DNA of 64,000 bases from Macrobrachium rosenbergii (Eukaryota > Arthropoda > Malacostraca > Decapoda > Palaemonidae): assembly GCF_040412425.1 (NCBI RefSeq), contig NC_089767.1, positions 40,453,509 through 40,517,508 on the forward strand, given 5' to 3'. Of the stretch, positions 38,640-55,022 are shown piece after piece. Within the stretch, counting starts at the first letter, position 1. The number at the start of each line of letters is the position of its first letter. Made by a program: the position numbers and the translations under genes. The notes under the pieces were generated by a model that searched no databases, was not told where the DNA came from, and saw nothing but the letters and a program-made list of their open reading frames with translations.

Positions 38640-39690
38640 TATATTAGTCGCTTCACATATACAAAAACTTGGTAACAAAAACAAGAATCATCGATTATGT
38701 AGTTCGCTTTGAGTGTCAGTCATTCCCAGGGTAAAGTAAATCAGAAAATTAAGGGATGTTAGTGGCCTGTGCCAGTGATGCAGTGTGTTTTACTGAAAAC
38801 AATGATACCCTGTATCTTGAGAACGGTCGAGTATGGGAATGCTCAAACATTTTTGGTTTAATTGCACACGGCTGGACGAAAGTTTGCTATTTATGGTTGA
38901 TCTGGGATTTTTTCTTTTTTATACAAATATGCAGCCATTGTCAGCTTATTAACTTCAGTTGCTGATCCGTTAATCCTCCGTCCTTTGATTTTTCATTCTC
39001 CAAGAATGACAACAACTAGGCCAGAAGAATTTAGACATTGGTTTTAACTCATTTTGTTTTTGTAGTGGGTTCTCCATTTTTTTATATCATAAACATTCGC
39101 GCACACTTACATTTGACATATTTGCCCAATGTATACTTTATCATGTTGCTGCTACTTATTAATTTTGTCGTTAAGAGTTTCATATTCAGAGTATGTTGAT
39201 AGCAATTAATTTTGGCATTTTGAGTTTCATGACATCCTAACTCCAAAGATGTTGAAAGCAGTTAATTTTGGCATTATGATTTTCATATTCAGAATATGTT
39301 GTTAGCAGGTAATTTTGGCATTTTGAATTTCATGATTATAATTCCAAATATTTTGCTAGCAGTTAATTTTGGCTTTTTGAGTTCCCATGACTCCATAACT
39401 CCAAATATATCGCTGTCAGTGACTGACGACCAAAGCTTCTTACACGTTGTGGTCTCGTCTTAAGTTTTTTCTCCGTCAGTGAAACTATCATTAATGCTTT
39501 ACTAATGTGTTAAAGCGTCAGTGGATAATAATACTCAGTAAATATGCTCAAAATTTATTTATGAAGTAACTGGTGTTTCAAAGTTCATGGTTTTGTTTGT
39601 GCTCTTTCTAATAACATTTTGGTCTAACTTGATATCAAGAGGTGATCTTCGCCGTGGAGTTAGTCATTAGGACGTCTTCAGGATAATTCC
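38640..39690. other. Downstream flank of B1
   Basis: This is non-coding and nearly identical to 46.04-47.0 kb downstream of B2. It includes a ~60-base tandem motif (AGCAGTTAATTTTGGCATTT type, 39140-39420). A minus-strand AATAAA at 39554-39559 is a candidate poly(A) signal, conserved at 46880-46885, 55320-55325 and 63808-63813. Confidence 0.55.
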
Positions 39691-43227
<3,537 letters not shown>

Positions 43228-44823
43228 GCTGTCTGAAATGATAAAAAAAAATAATAAATAAATTACGAAAAATAAGAATGATAAAATCGGCTCCCCCGGA
43301 CTACATTGCAATATTCCCCTCCTTTGCAGAGCATTGACAGATGGAAAGGATTATCCTAAACCGTTTTAGTGTTCTGTAAAAGAAAGCTATTATAGATGAT
43401 GGCTATGCACTTTTCTATCCGCCCTCAGATCTTAAAGACTACTGAGGCTAGAGGGCTGCAAATTGGTATGTTGATCATCCACCCTCAATCATCAAACACA
43501 CCAAATTGCAGCCCTCTAGCCTCAGTAGTTTTTATTTCATTTGAGGTTAAATTTACCCATGATCTTGCGTCTGGCACCGCTATAGGTGCCAACAACACAG
43601 GCCACCACCGGGCCGTGGCAGAAAGTTTCATGGGAAAGGGCTGAGAGATGCATACAGCATTCTAAGCTGCACAGAAAACTCGATTGCGCCGAAGAAACTT
43701 CGGCGCATTTTTTACTTATTTATTTATGTGGATGAGACGCAATAAAACCGTTTGCTCAGTGAGGTCAGGGTGACCGTCAGCTTAATGGAAATAAAGTGAA
43801 AGTAAAGTACTTGACCAGAAGTGATGCCTATAGTGATAGCCAATAATCGATTTATACATTAAAATTAAATTGTATGGTTACTCATTTTAATCGCCCGTCA
43901 TTAGCCTTAAAATTATTCGACCTCTTCTGCCTACAGAACATTCAAAGCTCTGCACACATTCACCAGAACCTTTCGCTTTTAACAACTGCGTTGACGTTCA
44001 GCTTCATATATCTTAGAATATTCGGATACGCTTTCCAGTGAAAGGCTTTCTGCCCTAAAATGGTAAACTGCAGTATCTGCAAAATTTTCGAAATTGAGGT
44101 ATGCCACCTGCTGGGCTCGTGAAACACTTAATACACAAGTTACTGCAGTTTCAGAATGATTCTTCAGTGCTTTATTTACCATTTGCAGTATCTGGTCCCC
44201 TGCTGGGCTCGTGACACACTAATACACAAGTTACTGCAGTTTCAGAATGATTCTTCAATGCTTTATTTAGGGGCGTACCATTTGTAGTATCTGCAGAATT
44301 TTCGAAACTGAGATATGCCACCTACTGGGCTCGTGAAACATTACTGTAATACACAAGTTACTGCGGTTTCTGAATGATTCTTCAATGCTTTGCTTAGGGG
44401 GTCCCATTTGCAATATCTGCAAAATCAGTAGTAAGGCAAGGGAAAACTGCAGTATCTACCATTTTTCTCAGTTTTGTATTTTCTCAGATACTGCAGCCTT
44501 CCATTTTAGGGCAGCTTTAAATCCTGATGGAAATGAAGGGCAGTGAATCCCTTGCGGATTTCAAGGTTTTCATTGGAAAGAATGTCCAAAAAATGAAATA
44601 CACAATAGAAAAGTAACGAGGGCACTGCGTCAGTTACAAAGTCGATTTTCCTGATTCCTTTTAAAGAGAGGAAACTGTTTTAACCTGAAGGATAGAATTA
44701 ACTAGTCGGTGAAACTTCGATCCCACTTTCCTATTGCTTGCAACACTAAGCATCAAGAAACTTCAATACACCTTACCGATTGCGTTGAAGCAATAAGCAT
44801 CGACAAACTTCAAGACAACTTAC
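43228..44823. other. B1 intron 0
   Basis: This contains the dispersed foldback element at 43385-43716 and about four units of a ~120-bp tandem repeat at 44030-44480 (AAGTTACTGCAGTTTCAGAA; GCAGTATCTGCAGAATTTTC). At its 5' end is a 47-bp repeat that carries a second copy of the exon 0 donor (44773-44778). No exon is supported. Confidence 0.6.
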
Positions 44824-44863
44824 CGGTTGCTCGTAGCTCGACGTCGAAGTGATTCTGGTTCGA
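44824..44863 (-). other. Probable non-coding exon 0 of B1
   Basis: The leader ends GACGTCGAGCTACGAGCAACCG then GTAAGT at 44818-44823. A second donor, GCAATCG then GTAAGG, lies 47 bases further downstream at 44776. Use of the second would add an upstream ATG. Confidence 0.6.
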
Positions 44864-44887
44864 TCGCGAAGGGTAATAATAAATTAG

Positions 44888-45015
44888 TATATACTTCTGC
44901 CTGCAGTACCTCGTTGAATGGGACACAGTGGATGAGAACTTGCTTTTAATACTTTATCTTAAATGCCTGTCCAATTAGCACGTGACGTCATCCTTTTCAT
45001 ACTATTGTGACGTCA
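44888..45015 (-). promoter_or_regulatory. B1 promoter: TATA box and two CRE palindromes
   Basis: TATATA at 44888-44893 lies about 65 bases before the exon 0 donor. About 100 bases upstream are two perfect TGACGTCA palindromes, 44993-45000 and 45008-45015, with CCAATT nearby at 44981-44986. TGACGTCA is the established CREB/ATF binding site. Both copies are kept in B2 and B3 and are absent at A1, C and E3. Confidence 0.65.
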
Positions 45016-47016
45016 AACTTCCGTATATAAATGACGGTTAAAGACGACAATAAATAACGTGAATAAAACGCAGTGTTACTCATTGTTACATTGTAAACGT
45101 CACCTGACTGTTTATAGCATTGTAACAGATTTAGGATGTATGCTTTTGTAGGAGTGTCCCTGGATTTTAATTTTTATTATTATTTGTTTTATTATTAGGG
45201 TTTTATTGTACAGGTAATGCATTTCAGGATACCTTTTTTTGGCTTTGAAACTGTTTCCTAGTCTAGCCAATTTCCGCTTACACATTTTATCATTTAGTTT
45301 AGCTTGAATTATGTGTTTTTCAATATCACGCAGCGAGATTTGTGCCTTTGAGCAATTCAGTAGGGCTAAGGACGGCTTGCCGTTAATTTCTTGTTCGGGA
45401 AAAGTCAAGCAGTTTTCGTCTTCATCCATGAAAATGGGTTAAGAATCTCATTGTAAGAACCACCTATATTTCTGCTAGTGTGGCAGTAACTAACATTCTG
45501 TCTCCTAATTTTAGGGCGACATTCCGTGAGGATATAGAATGTAAGGATATAGAATAACCGACTATTGGAGAAACGGATCTACAGCTATGTATATGTATGT
45601 ATACTTAAAGATAAAACTGTACAGATAGCTTTCGGGAATCGGTTCGGTTCCCGTTTCAGTCTGATTGAAAAGGGGAACTGAACCGATTCCCGAAAGCTAT
45701 CAGTGCAACTTTATCTTTAAATATATGTACAGTATATATACATAACTGTGGATTTGTTTCTCCATTGAAGACTCGTGCTACTAATAGTATTTTTTATCCG
45801 ACTGTTGTTAAGTGGAACCTGGTTAAATGGTCAAATTAAATTACGAAAGATCTATAGCGGATGCTGTCATTTGGAAGTCATGCTAGTTCAGAGGTCTTCC
45901 ACTTCTTCCAGTGCGTTGATCCCCATAGTGGGGTAGTGCCGTCAGTGCACCTCATGCGGTGCACTGTAGGCATTACTTAAGGTTCTTTGCAACGTGCCTT
46001 CGGCCCCTAGTTGCAACCCTTTTACTGTACCTCCTTTCATATTAGTCGCTTCACATATACAAAAACTTGGTAACAAAAACAACAATCATCGATTATGTAG
46101 TTCGCTTTGAGTGTCAGTCATTCCTAGGGTAAAGTAAATAAGATACTGATGCATATTAGTGGCCAGTGATGCAGTGTATTTTACTGAAAACAATGATACC
46201 TGTATCTTGAGAACGGTCGGGTTGGAAATGCTCAAACATTTTTGGTTTAATTGCACACGGCTTGACGAAAGTTTGTTATTTATGATTGATCTGGGATTTT
46301 TTCTTTTTTATACAAGTATGCAGCCATTGTCAGCTTATTAACTTCAGTTGCTTATCCGTTAATCCTCCGTCCTTTGATCTTTCATTCTCCAAGAATGACA
46401 ACAACTAGGCCAGAAGAATTTAGACACTGGTTTTAACTCATTTTGTTTTTGTAGTGGGTTCTCCATTTTTTTATATCATAAACATTCGCGCACACTTACA
46501 TTTGACATATTTGGCCAATGTATACTTTATCATGTTGCTGCTACTTATTAATTTTGTCGTTATGAGTTTCATATTCAGAGTATGTTGCCAGCAATTAATT
46601 TTGGCATTTTGAGTTTCATGACATCCTAACTCCAAATGTGTTGAAAGCATTTAACTTTGGCATTTTGAGTTTCATGGTTATAATTCCAAATATTTTGCTA
46701 GCAGTTAATTTTGGCTTTTTGAGTTCCATGACTTCATAACTCCAAATATATCGCTGTCAGTGACTGATGACCAAAGCTTCTTATACACCTCAGTTTCTCC
46801 TTCAGTGAAACTATTATTAATGTTTTACTAATGTGTTAAAGCGTCAGTGGATAACAATACTCAGTAAATATGCTCAAAATTTATTTATGAAGTAACTGGC
46901 GTTTCAAAGTTCATGGTTTTGTTTGTGCTCTTTCTAATAACGTTTTGGTCTAACTTGATATCAAGAGGTGATCTTCGCCGTGGAGTTAGTCATTAGGACG
47001 TCTTCAGGATAATTCC
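45016..47016. other. Spacer between B1 promoter and B2
   Basis: This holds a minus-strand open segment with coding-like text at 45112-45429, broken in the B2 and B3 counterparts. A long hairpin is at 45603-45725, a dispersed repeat at 45915-46040, and the B2 downstream flank from 46040. No gene is called. Confidence 0.5.
45603..45725. repeat. Long hairpin (inverted repeat ~50-bp arms)
   Basis: The arms contain AGATAGCTTTCGGGAATCGG and CCGATTCCCGAAAGCTAT, with a loop of about 20 bases. Copies at 53185-53305 and 61662-61780 are slightly better paired (GGTTCGGTTCCC with GGGAACCGAACC). Confidence 0.85.
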
Positions 47017-49965
47017 TTAAGGAGTAGCAAGGGTCGTTTTGCATTTCGCCACCAAACAGTTTTTGAAGACCAAGTACTGTTGCAAGGAGAGAAGAAATTA
47101 GCGTTTATTGTCAGTGCATTAGTTTGTCATTCTGGAGACGTTCTATTTATGTACGAAGAGATTCTTCTGTCCCTGCTTAGTCTATTAGGAGGTTCCTGGA
47201 TGAAGAACTCGGTCAATATCATTCGAAAACATTTTGAAAAACTTAAACATGGGTTACAACCAAGTTCATGACTTAAATGTAACTTGAGACATTTTCGATT
47301 TTCAAGACATTGTGCATTAATACTTACATGGAAAATTCAAGCCCGCATTAGTATGTCTGTATATTGCTATATACAGGAAGCTTTCGCCAACTTGGTCAAT
47401 TGGCCTCTTCTTCAGCCAGAATAAACAGAAATAACATTACATATATGATAACATCCTTGAAAAATGGAAGTTATTCTTTCAGGTAACTCCAGAAAGAATA
47501 ACAAGCTGTTTTATAACTTCCATTTTCAAAGAAGTTTTCATACATGTAATATTATTTCTATGTTTATTCAGCCAGGAGAGGACAACTGATCGAGTTGGCT
47601 TAAGCTTCCCATATACAGCAATATGCATACATACCCCTGCGGACTTGACTTTTCCATCTGAGATCACCAGAAAGTGATTGATATCAAATATTAATACCTA
47701 CGTTATTTGTTTGTCCCTGAGAGCTTGTGTCGCAGGCAGGCACTTCATTCACTATAGCATCGACTTGGGCTGTAGTCAGCGTTTCCCATCTGTTGTTGGT
47801 GAGGCTTCCCGTAAGAGCTGTGGCCAATTCGGTCGTCTTGATAGCTCCTGTATCAGTCAGCTGCGGAATATGGTACTGGTAATTAGGCGTCAGTTGTTGT
47901 GAGGTTTTAAAGTATTATTGTCGTGAAGTGATAAAGAGGGCTGTAGAGCTATGGATCATTCTATTCACAGGTGTAATTTAAGTATTGTAATCAGTTAACT
48001 CTGAGTAATTACTTGACAGATGCCATTTAGTGATGAGCAGTTACTTGACAAACTATTTAGTGATGAATAATTACTTGACAGACACGATTTAGTGATGAGC
48101 AGTTACTTGACAGATACGATTTAATGATGAGCAGTTACTTGACAGATACGATTTAGTGATGAGCAGTTACTTGACAGATACGATTTAATGATGAGCAGTT
48201 ACTTGACAGATACGATTTAGTGATGAGCAGTTACTTGACAGATACGATTCAGTGAATGAGCAGTTACTTGACAGATACGATTCAGTGAATGAGCAGTCAC
48301 CTGACAGAAACTATTTAGTGATGAATAAGTACTTGACAGACACGATTTAGTGATGAGCAGTTACTTGATAGAAACTATTTAGTGATGAGTAATTACTTGA
48401 CAGAAACTATTTAGTGATGAATAATTATTTGACAGGCGCGATTTAGTGATGAGCAGTTACTTGACAGATACGATTTGGTGATGAGTAATCACTTGACATA
48501 CGATTTAATGATGAATGATTACTTGATAGATACGATTTAGTGATGAATAATTACTTGGCAGATACGATTTAGTGATGAATGACTACTTGACAGATACGAT
48601 TTGGTGATGAGTAATCACATGACTTACGATTTAATGATGAATGATTACTTGATAGATACGATTTAGTGATGAATAATTACTTGGCAGATACGATTTAGTG
48701 ATGAATGAGTACTTGACAGATACTATTTAGTGATGAGTAATTACTTGACGGATACGATTTAGTGATGTGTAATTACTTGACAGGTAATTACTTGATACAT
48801 ACGATTAGTGATGAATAATTACTTGACAGATACGATTTAGTGTTGAATAATTACTTGACAGAAACGATTTAGTGATGAGTAATTACTTGACGGATACGAT
48901 TTAGTGATGAGTAATTACTTGACGGATTTCGATTTAGTGATGAATAATTACTTGACAGAAACGATTTAGTGGTGAGTAATTACTTGACAGAAACGATTTA
49001 GTGATGAGTAATTACTTGACGGATACGATTAGTGATGAATAATTACTTGACAGATACGATTAGTGATGAATGACTACTTGACAGAAACGATTTAGTGATG
49101 AATAATTACTTGACAGAAACGATTTAGTGACGAGTAATTACTTGACAGGTAATTACTTGATAGATACGATTAGTGATGAATAATTACTTGACAGAAACGA
49201 TTTAATGGTGAGTAATTACTTGACAGAAACGATTTAGTGATGAGTAATTACTTGACGGATACGATTAGTGATGAATAATTACTTGACAGATACGATTTAG
49301 TGATGAATGATTACTTGACAGAAACGATTTAGTGATGAATAATTACTTGACTGAAACGATTTAGCGACGAGTAATTGCTTGGCAGGTAATTACTTGATAG
49401 ATACGACTTGTAATGAATAATTATTTGACAGGTAATCACTACTTTAGTGGATGAATAATTACTTGGCAGATACGGTTTAGTGGATGAATAATTACTTGGC
49501 AGATACGGTTTAGTGGATGAATAATTACTTGGCAGGTACTTTTCAGTGAATCAGTGGCACAGTTCTGAAAACGTGACAGTAGTATCTACTCACCAGTGCC
49601 TGCTTCGTCAGTCCCTTCTTGATCAAGCAGTTTTGTAAATCTTCAGAAAGCTGTGGCTTAGTACCTGATCCCCACGCTTTTGTTAAGGAAGGAAAAAAAA
49701 AAGGATAAGTATAAACACATGGACATGGTACTGAAAACATCACGAATCAAGTGAACTTTCCCAAAATGAAAGTTTACTCGCATTTGTGTGTAACCTTATT
49801 TCTACTTTCACGCTTTTTTTTCCAAGCCTGAAAATAGATTACGACACATTTTCTCACTTGAGCTTCATTATCATTCTGGTTCATGCACTCATTTCATTCA
49901 TTTCCGGGTCTTCTTATCGTTTTCAGGGGCTCCAGCTAGGTTATATACTATATACAGTATGTATG

Positions 49966-50039
<74 letters not shown>

Positions 50040-50784
50040 CACATACACATATATATACAGATATATATATACATATATACAGGTATATATATGTACATAT
50101 ACATACATACATACATACATTATTAAGCAGATATGAAAAGTACTAATACCTGGCATAGGCGGAGGTGTAACTCCTAGTTCCTGAGCGCAGTCTGTTAGAG
50201 CTTGACCCCTACCGCCACCCCCTCCGCGTCCTCCACCATGCCTCTTCCCCCGTCCTCCTCCTCGCCTTCCTCCCCAACCTCCCATTTCTCCGGAACGTCC
50301 TCCTCCTCTTCCCCAGTGTCCTCCCCCGCCCCCGTAGCCTCCGCCTCCGTGGCCTCCGCCTCCGAGGCTCCTACCCAGGAGACGAGTGCACTTGCAGTCG
50401 TAGTCGGTGGTGTTGCAAGCTGGATAGAAATCGATGAATAAGTACATCAGCATGAACAATGTCGCGTGTTGTACTTTTCTCAACTATGGCCTTCGTGACT
50501 GACGGCTGACTGGAGTGCTTTGGATAGAAAGCAATAAATAAAAGTGATTTTAATTGCTTGATGCTGACGAGGCAAACTGCTTGAGATTTGATTTAAATAC
50601 TCCCGTCCAAGATGTGGAGACGGTTGAGTCACTGAAATACCTTTAACTTTTTTTTGGTAGGCTTTACGAAGGATGAGTTAAAATTTTAGCATAAATACTC
50701 ATTCGACCGGGACTTACGTGGGCCATGGGCGTTGGTGAGGCTTGCGGCCGCAAAGACCACGACAACCAAAGCCAGTTTCATCAT
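47017..50784 (-). CDS. B2: secreted protein with glycine-rich loop, intact
   Basis: Coding exons are 50718-50784, 50150-50419, 49594-49676, 47702-47860 and 47017-47076 (TAA), giving 212 aa. The signal peptide is identical to B1. Cysteines are at 24, 31, 33, 100, 129, 183, 200 and 205; the extra B1 cysteine is Gly here. The glycine loop (about 41-94) is five residues longer than in B1, with His, Tyr, Arg and Lys among the glycines, so it is strongly basic. NTT at 25-27 is a possible glycosylation site. Differences from B1 outside the loop are few (ED for DE in exon 3, Ala for Asp in exon 4, Lys for Gln in exon 5). Donors are GTAAGT, GTATTA, GTGAGT and GTAGGT. No SINE is present in intron 4. 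Confidence 0.86.
47328..47662. mobile_element. Foldback element in B2 intron 4 (uninterrupted)
   Basis: Arms of about 160 bases, with the outer ends AAAATTCAAGCCCGCA and TGCGGACTTGACTTTTCC, flank a short centre at about 47480-47510. It lacks the SINE seen in B1. Confidence 0.75.
48008..49545. repeat. 32-bp satellite in B2 intron 3, about 47 units
   Basis: This is the same unit as in B1. Blocks of several variants recur in order, suggesting higher-order duplication. The pattern is shared almost unit for unit with B3 (56450-57895). Confidence 0.95.
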
Positions 50785-52475
50785 ACTGTCTGAAATGATA
50801 AAAAAATAATAAATATATTACGAAAAATAAGAACGATAAAATCGCTTCCCGGACTACACTGCAATTTATTCCCCTACTTTGCATAGCATTGACAGATGGA
50901 AAGGATTATCCTAAACCGTTTTAGTGTTCTGTAAAAGAAAGCTATTATAGAGATGGCTATGCACTTTTTCTGTCCGCCCTTAGATCTTAAAGACTACTGA
51001 GGCTAGAGGGCTGCAAATTGGTATGTTGATCATCCACCCTCCAATCATCAAACATACCAAATTGCAGCCCTCTAGCCTCAGTAGTTTTTATTTCATTTGA
51101 GGTTAAATTTACCCATGATCTTGCGTCTGGCACCGCTATAGGTGCCAACAACAGAGGCCACCACCGGGCCGTGGCAGAAACTTTCATGGGAAAGGGCTGA
51201 GAGATGCATACAGCATTCTAAGCTGTACAGAAAACTCCATTGCGCCGAAGAAACTTCGGTGCATTTTTTACTTGTGTATTTATGCGGATGGGACGCAATA
51301 AAATCGTTTGCCCGGTGAGGTCAGGGTGACCGTCAGCTTAATGGAAATAAAGTGAAGGTATAGTACTTGACCAGAAGTGATGCCTATAGTGATAGCCAAT
51401 AATCGATTTATACATTAAAATTAAATTGTATGGTTACTCATTTTAATCGCCCGTCATTAGCCTTAAAATTATTCGACCTCTTCTGCCTACAGAACATTCA
51501 AAGCTCTGCACACATTCACCAGAACCTTTCGCTTTTAACAACTGCGTTGACGTTCAGCTTCATATATCCTAGAATATTCGGATGCGCTTTCCAGTGAAAG
51601 GCTTTCTGCCCTAAAATGGTAAACTGCAGTATCTGCAAAATTTTCGAAATTGAGGTATGCCACCTACTGGGCTCGTGACACACTAATACACAAGTTACTG
51701 CAGTTTCAGAATGGTTCTTCAGTGCTTTATTTAGGGGGTCCCATTTGCAGTATCTGCAGAATTTTCGAAATTGAGATATTCCACCTGTTTGGCTCGTGAA
51801 ACACTAATACACAAGTTACTGCAGTTTCAGAATGATTCTTCAATGCTTTATTTAGGGGAGTACCATTTGCAGTATCTGCAGAATTTTCGAAATTGAGATA
51901 TTCCACCTGTTTGGCTCGTGAAACACTACTGTAATACACAAGTTACTGCAGTTTCTGAATGATTCTTCAATGCTTTATTTAGGGGGTCCCATTTGCAGTA
52001 TCTGCATCTGCAAAATCAGTAGTGAGGCAAGGGAAAACTGCAGTCTCTACCATTTTTCTCAGTTTTGTATTTTCTCAGATACTGCAGCCTTCCATTTTAG
52101 GGCAGCTTTAAATCCTGGTGGAAATGAAGGGCAGTGAATCCCTTGCGGATTTCAAGGTTTTCATTGGAAAGAATGTCCAAAAAATGTGTTCCACAATAGA
52201 AAAGCAACGAGGGCACTGCGTCAGTTACAAAGTCAATGTTCCCGATTCCTTTTAAAGAGAGGAAACTGTTGTAACCTGAAGGATAGAACTAACTAGTCGG
52301 TGAAACTTCGATCCAACTTTCCTATTGCTAAGCAAAGAAACACACCTACCGATTGCATCAAGAAACTTCAATACACCTTACCGATTGCGTTGAAGCAATA
52401 AGCATCAAGAAACTTCAATACACCTTACCGATTGCGTTGAAGCAATAAGCATCGAGAAACTTCAAGACAACTTAC
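50785..52475. other. B2 intron 0
   Basis: This holds the dispersed foldback element at 50945-51272 and the ~120-bp tandem repeat at 51619-52030. The 47-bp repeat with donor copies is at 52345-52480. Donor-like CG/GTAAG sites end at 52351 (weaker, GTAGGT), 52383, 52430 and 52477. Confidence 0.65.
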
Positions 52476-52525
52476 CGGCTGCTCGTAGCTCGACGTCGAA
52501 GTGATTCTGGTTCGATCCCGAAGGG

Positions 52526-52662
52526 TAATTATAGTGTACACTTCTGCCTGCAGTACCTGGTTGAATGGGACACAGTGGATGAGAACTTGCTTTAAATACT
52601 TTACCTTAAATGCCTGTCCAATTAGCACGTGACGTCATCCTTTTCATACTATTGTGACGTCA
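52526..52662 (-). promoter_or_regulatory. B2 promoter: TATA-like box and two CRE palindromes
   Basis: TATAATTA at 52526-52533 replaces the TATATA of B1. TGACGTCA occurs at 52630-52637 and 52655-52662; their spacing is 25 bases, against 15 in B1. The exon 0 donor is at 52475. Confidence 0.6.
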
Positions 52663-54846
52663 GACTTCCGTATGAAAAGGACGTTTAAAGACGACAATGA
52701 ATAACGTGGATAAAACACAGTGTTATTCATTGTTACAATGTAAACCTCACCTGATTGTTTATAGCATTGTAACAGATTTAGGATGTATGTTTTTATTATT
52801 AAGATTTTTATTGTACAGGTAATGCATTTCAGGATACCTTTTTTGGCTTTGAAACTGTTTCCTAGTCTAGCCAATTTCCGCTTACACATTTTATCATTTA
52901 GTTTAGCTTGAATTATGTGTTTTCAATATCATGCAGCCTTTGAAATTTGTGCTTGCCGTTAATTTCTTGTTCGGGAAAAAGTCAAGCAGTTTTCGTCTTC
53001 ATCCATGAAAATGGGTTAAGAATCTCATTTTAAGAACCACCTATATTTCTGCTAGTGTGGCAGTAACTAACATTCTGTCTCCTAATTTTAGGGCGACATT
53101 CCGTGAGGATATAGAATGTAAGGATATAGAATAACCGACTATTGGAGAAACGGATCTACAGCTATGTATATGTGCATATATTTTTAAAGATAAAACTGTA
53201 CAGATAGCTTTCGGGAATCGGTTCGGTTCCCGTTTCAGTCTGATTGAAAAGGGGAACCGAACCGATTCCCGAAAGCTATCTGTGCAACTTATCTTTAAAT
53301 ATATGTACATATATATACATAACTGTGGATTTGTTTCTCCATTTAAGACTCGTGCTACTAATAGTGTTTTTATCCGACTGTTGTTAAGTGGAACCTGGTT
53401 AAATGGTCAAATTAAATTACGAAAGATCTATAGCGGATGCTGTCATTTGGAAGTCATGCTAGTTCAGAGGTCTTCCACTTCTTCCAGTGCGTTGATCCCC
53501 ATAGTGGGGTAGTGCCGTCAGTGCACCTCATGCGGTGCACTGTAGGCATTACTTAAGGTTCTTTGCAAAGTGCCTTCGGCCCCTTGTTGCAACCCTTTTT
53601 CTGTACCTCCTTTCATATTCTCTTTCTTCCATCGTACTTTCCACCCTAAATACCTGAATTTAATCATAACCCTAACTTAATTTGTACCCACCAGCATTAG
53701 AAGAAAGTAAAGATATCGCATTATTCCCTTCCAGAATGCTCTCAAAGTTTTGTTCCAGTCTGTCCATCAGCGTGTCTGCCTCGCTTACCTCTTCATCGCA
53801 ACTCATCTGACATGGTCGAGTCGATTCTGGCCAAGCTTGGTACACAAGATGACCATCATTTATGGATGTGCAGAGGGGTTTCCGTCCATCAAGTTCCTCG
53901 TTGGACGGGTCGGTATAATTCTTGGCTAGCACTCTGCTAGGCCCGCGTTCGAGTCTCCGGCCGGCCAGTGAAGAATTAGAGGAATTTATTACCGGTGATA
54001 GAAATTCATTTCTCTGTAAAATGTGGTTCGGATTCCACAGTAAGCTGTAGGTCCAGTTGCTAGGCAACCAGTTGGTTCTTAGCCACGCAAAATAAGTTTG
54101 ATCCTTCGGGCCAGCCCTAGGAGAGCTGTTAATCAGCTCAGTGGTCTGGTTAAACTAAGGTATACTTAACTTTTTCGCACATGAAGGTAGAGCATCTCTG
54201 CGGCCGTTCCTAATGTCAGTATTTCTTTTACTCCTTATTGTAAGTTACTACTACCTACTATAGTCAAAGGGACTTCAGAATTGGAATCAAGGTGCGCCAT
54301 CGTGCATAGATGCTCTTGGTGTGTACGTGACCACCTCTGCTTTCGTATGTCTGTCAAGGTGTCGTTTTTGCTTGCCTTGTCATCACATTTCCTATATGGC
54401 TGAAGTGGTCTCAATCAAACGTGACCGTTGATCTTCGTAATAAAAGTAGGATTAGTTTTCAAGTGCCGCGCTGGTTGAATCTTTTACAGGAATTTTTCGA
54501 TACCTAAATCATATCGCGTCCCTCAGCTCTTTTGGGTCTAAGAATTAAAAGGGAAAGTATGTAAGCGTGTTAGTTGATCACTGTTTGAATATAAGTTGTT
54601 CGGAGGCTGGACTCATTTTCGGAAAGTGAAGTATCTGCGCGATTAACAGAATTTTCTGTACTGAACGCCACCTATTGTCTGAGCTGCAACAGTTGTAGAA
54701 AGGAAGTATTTGCAATAAGTGACATATCAGTGCACCGTTCTGTTCAAGGTCTTTCTTACATTCATACTAACTAGTTGCATTTTCATTTCACTTCTGAAAA
54801 CTACAAAATACACACACACACATATATATATGTATATTATGTGTCT

Positions 54847-54910
<64 letters not shown>

Positions 54911-54911
54911 G

Positions 54912-54968
<57 letters not shown>

Positions 54969-54973
54969 ATGTA

Positions 54974-55022
<49 letters not shown>

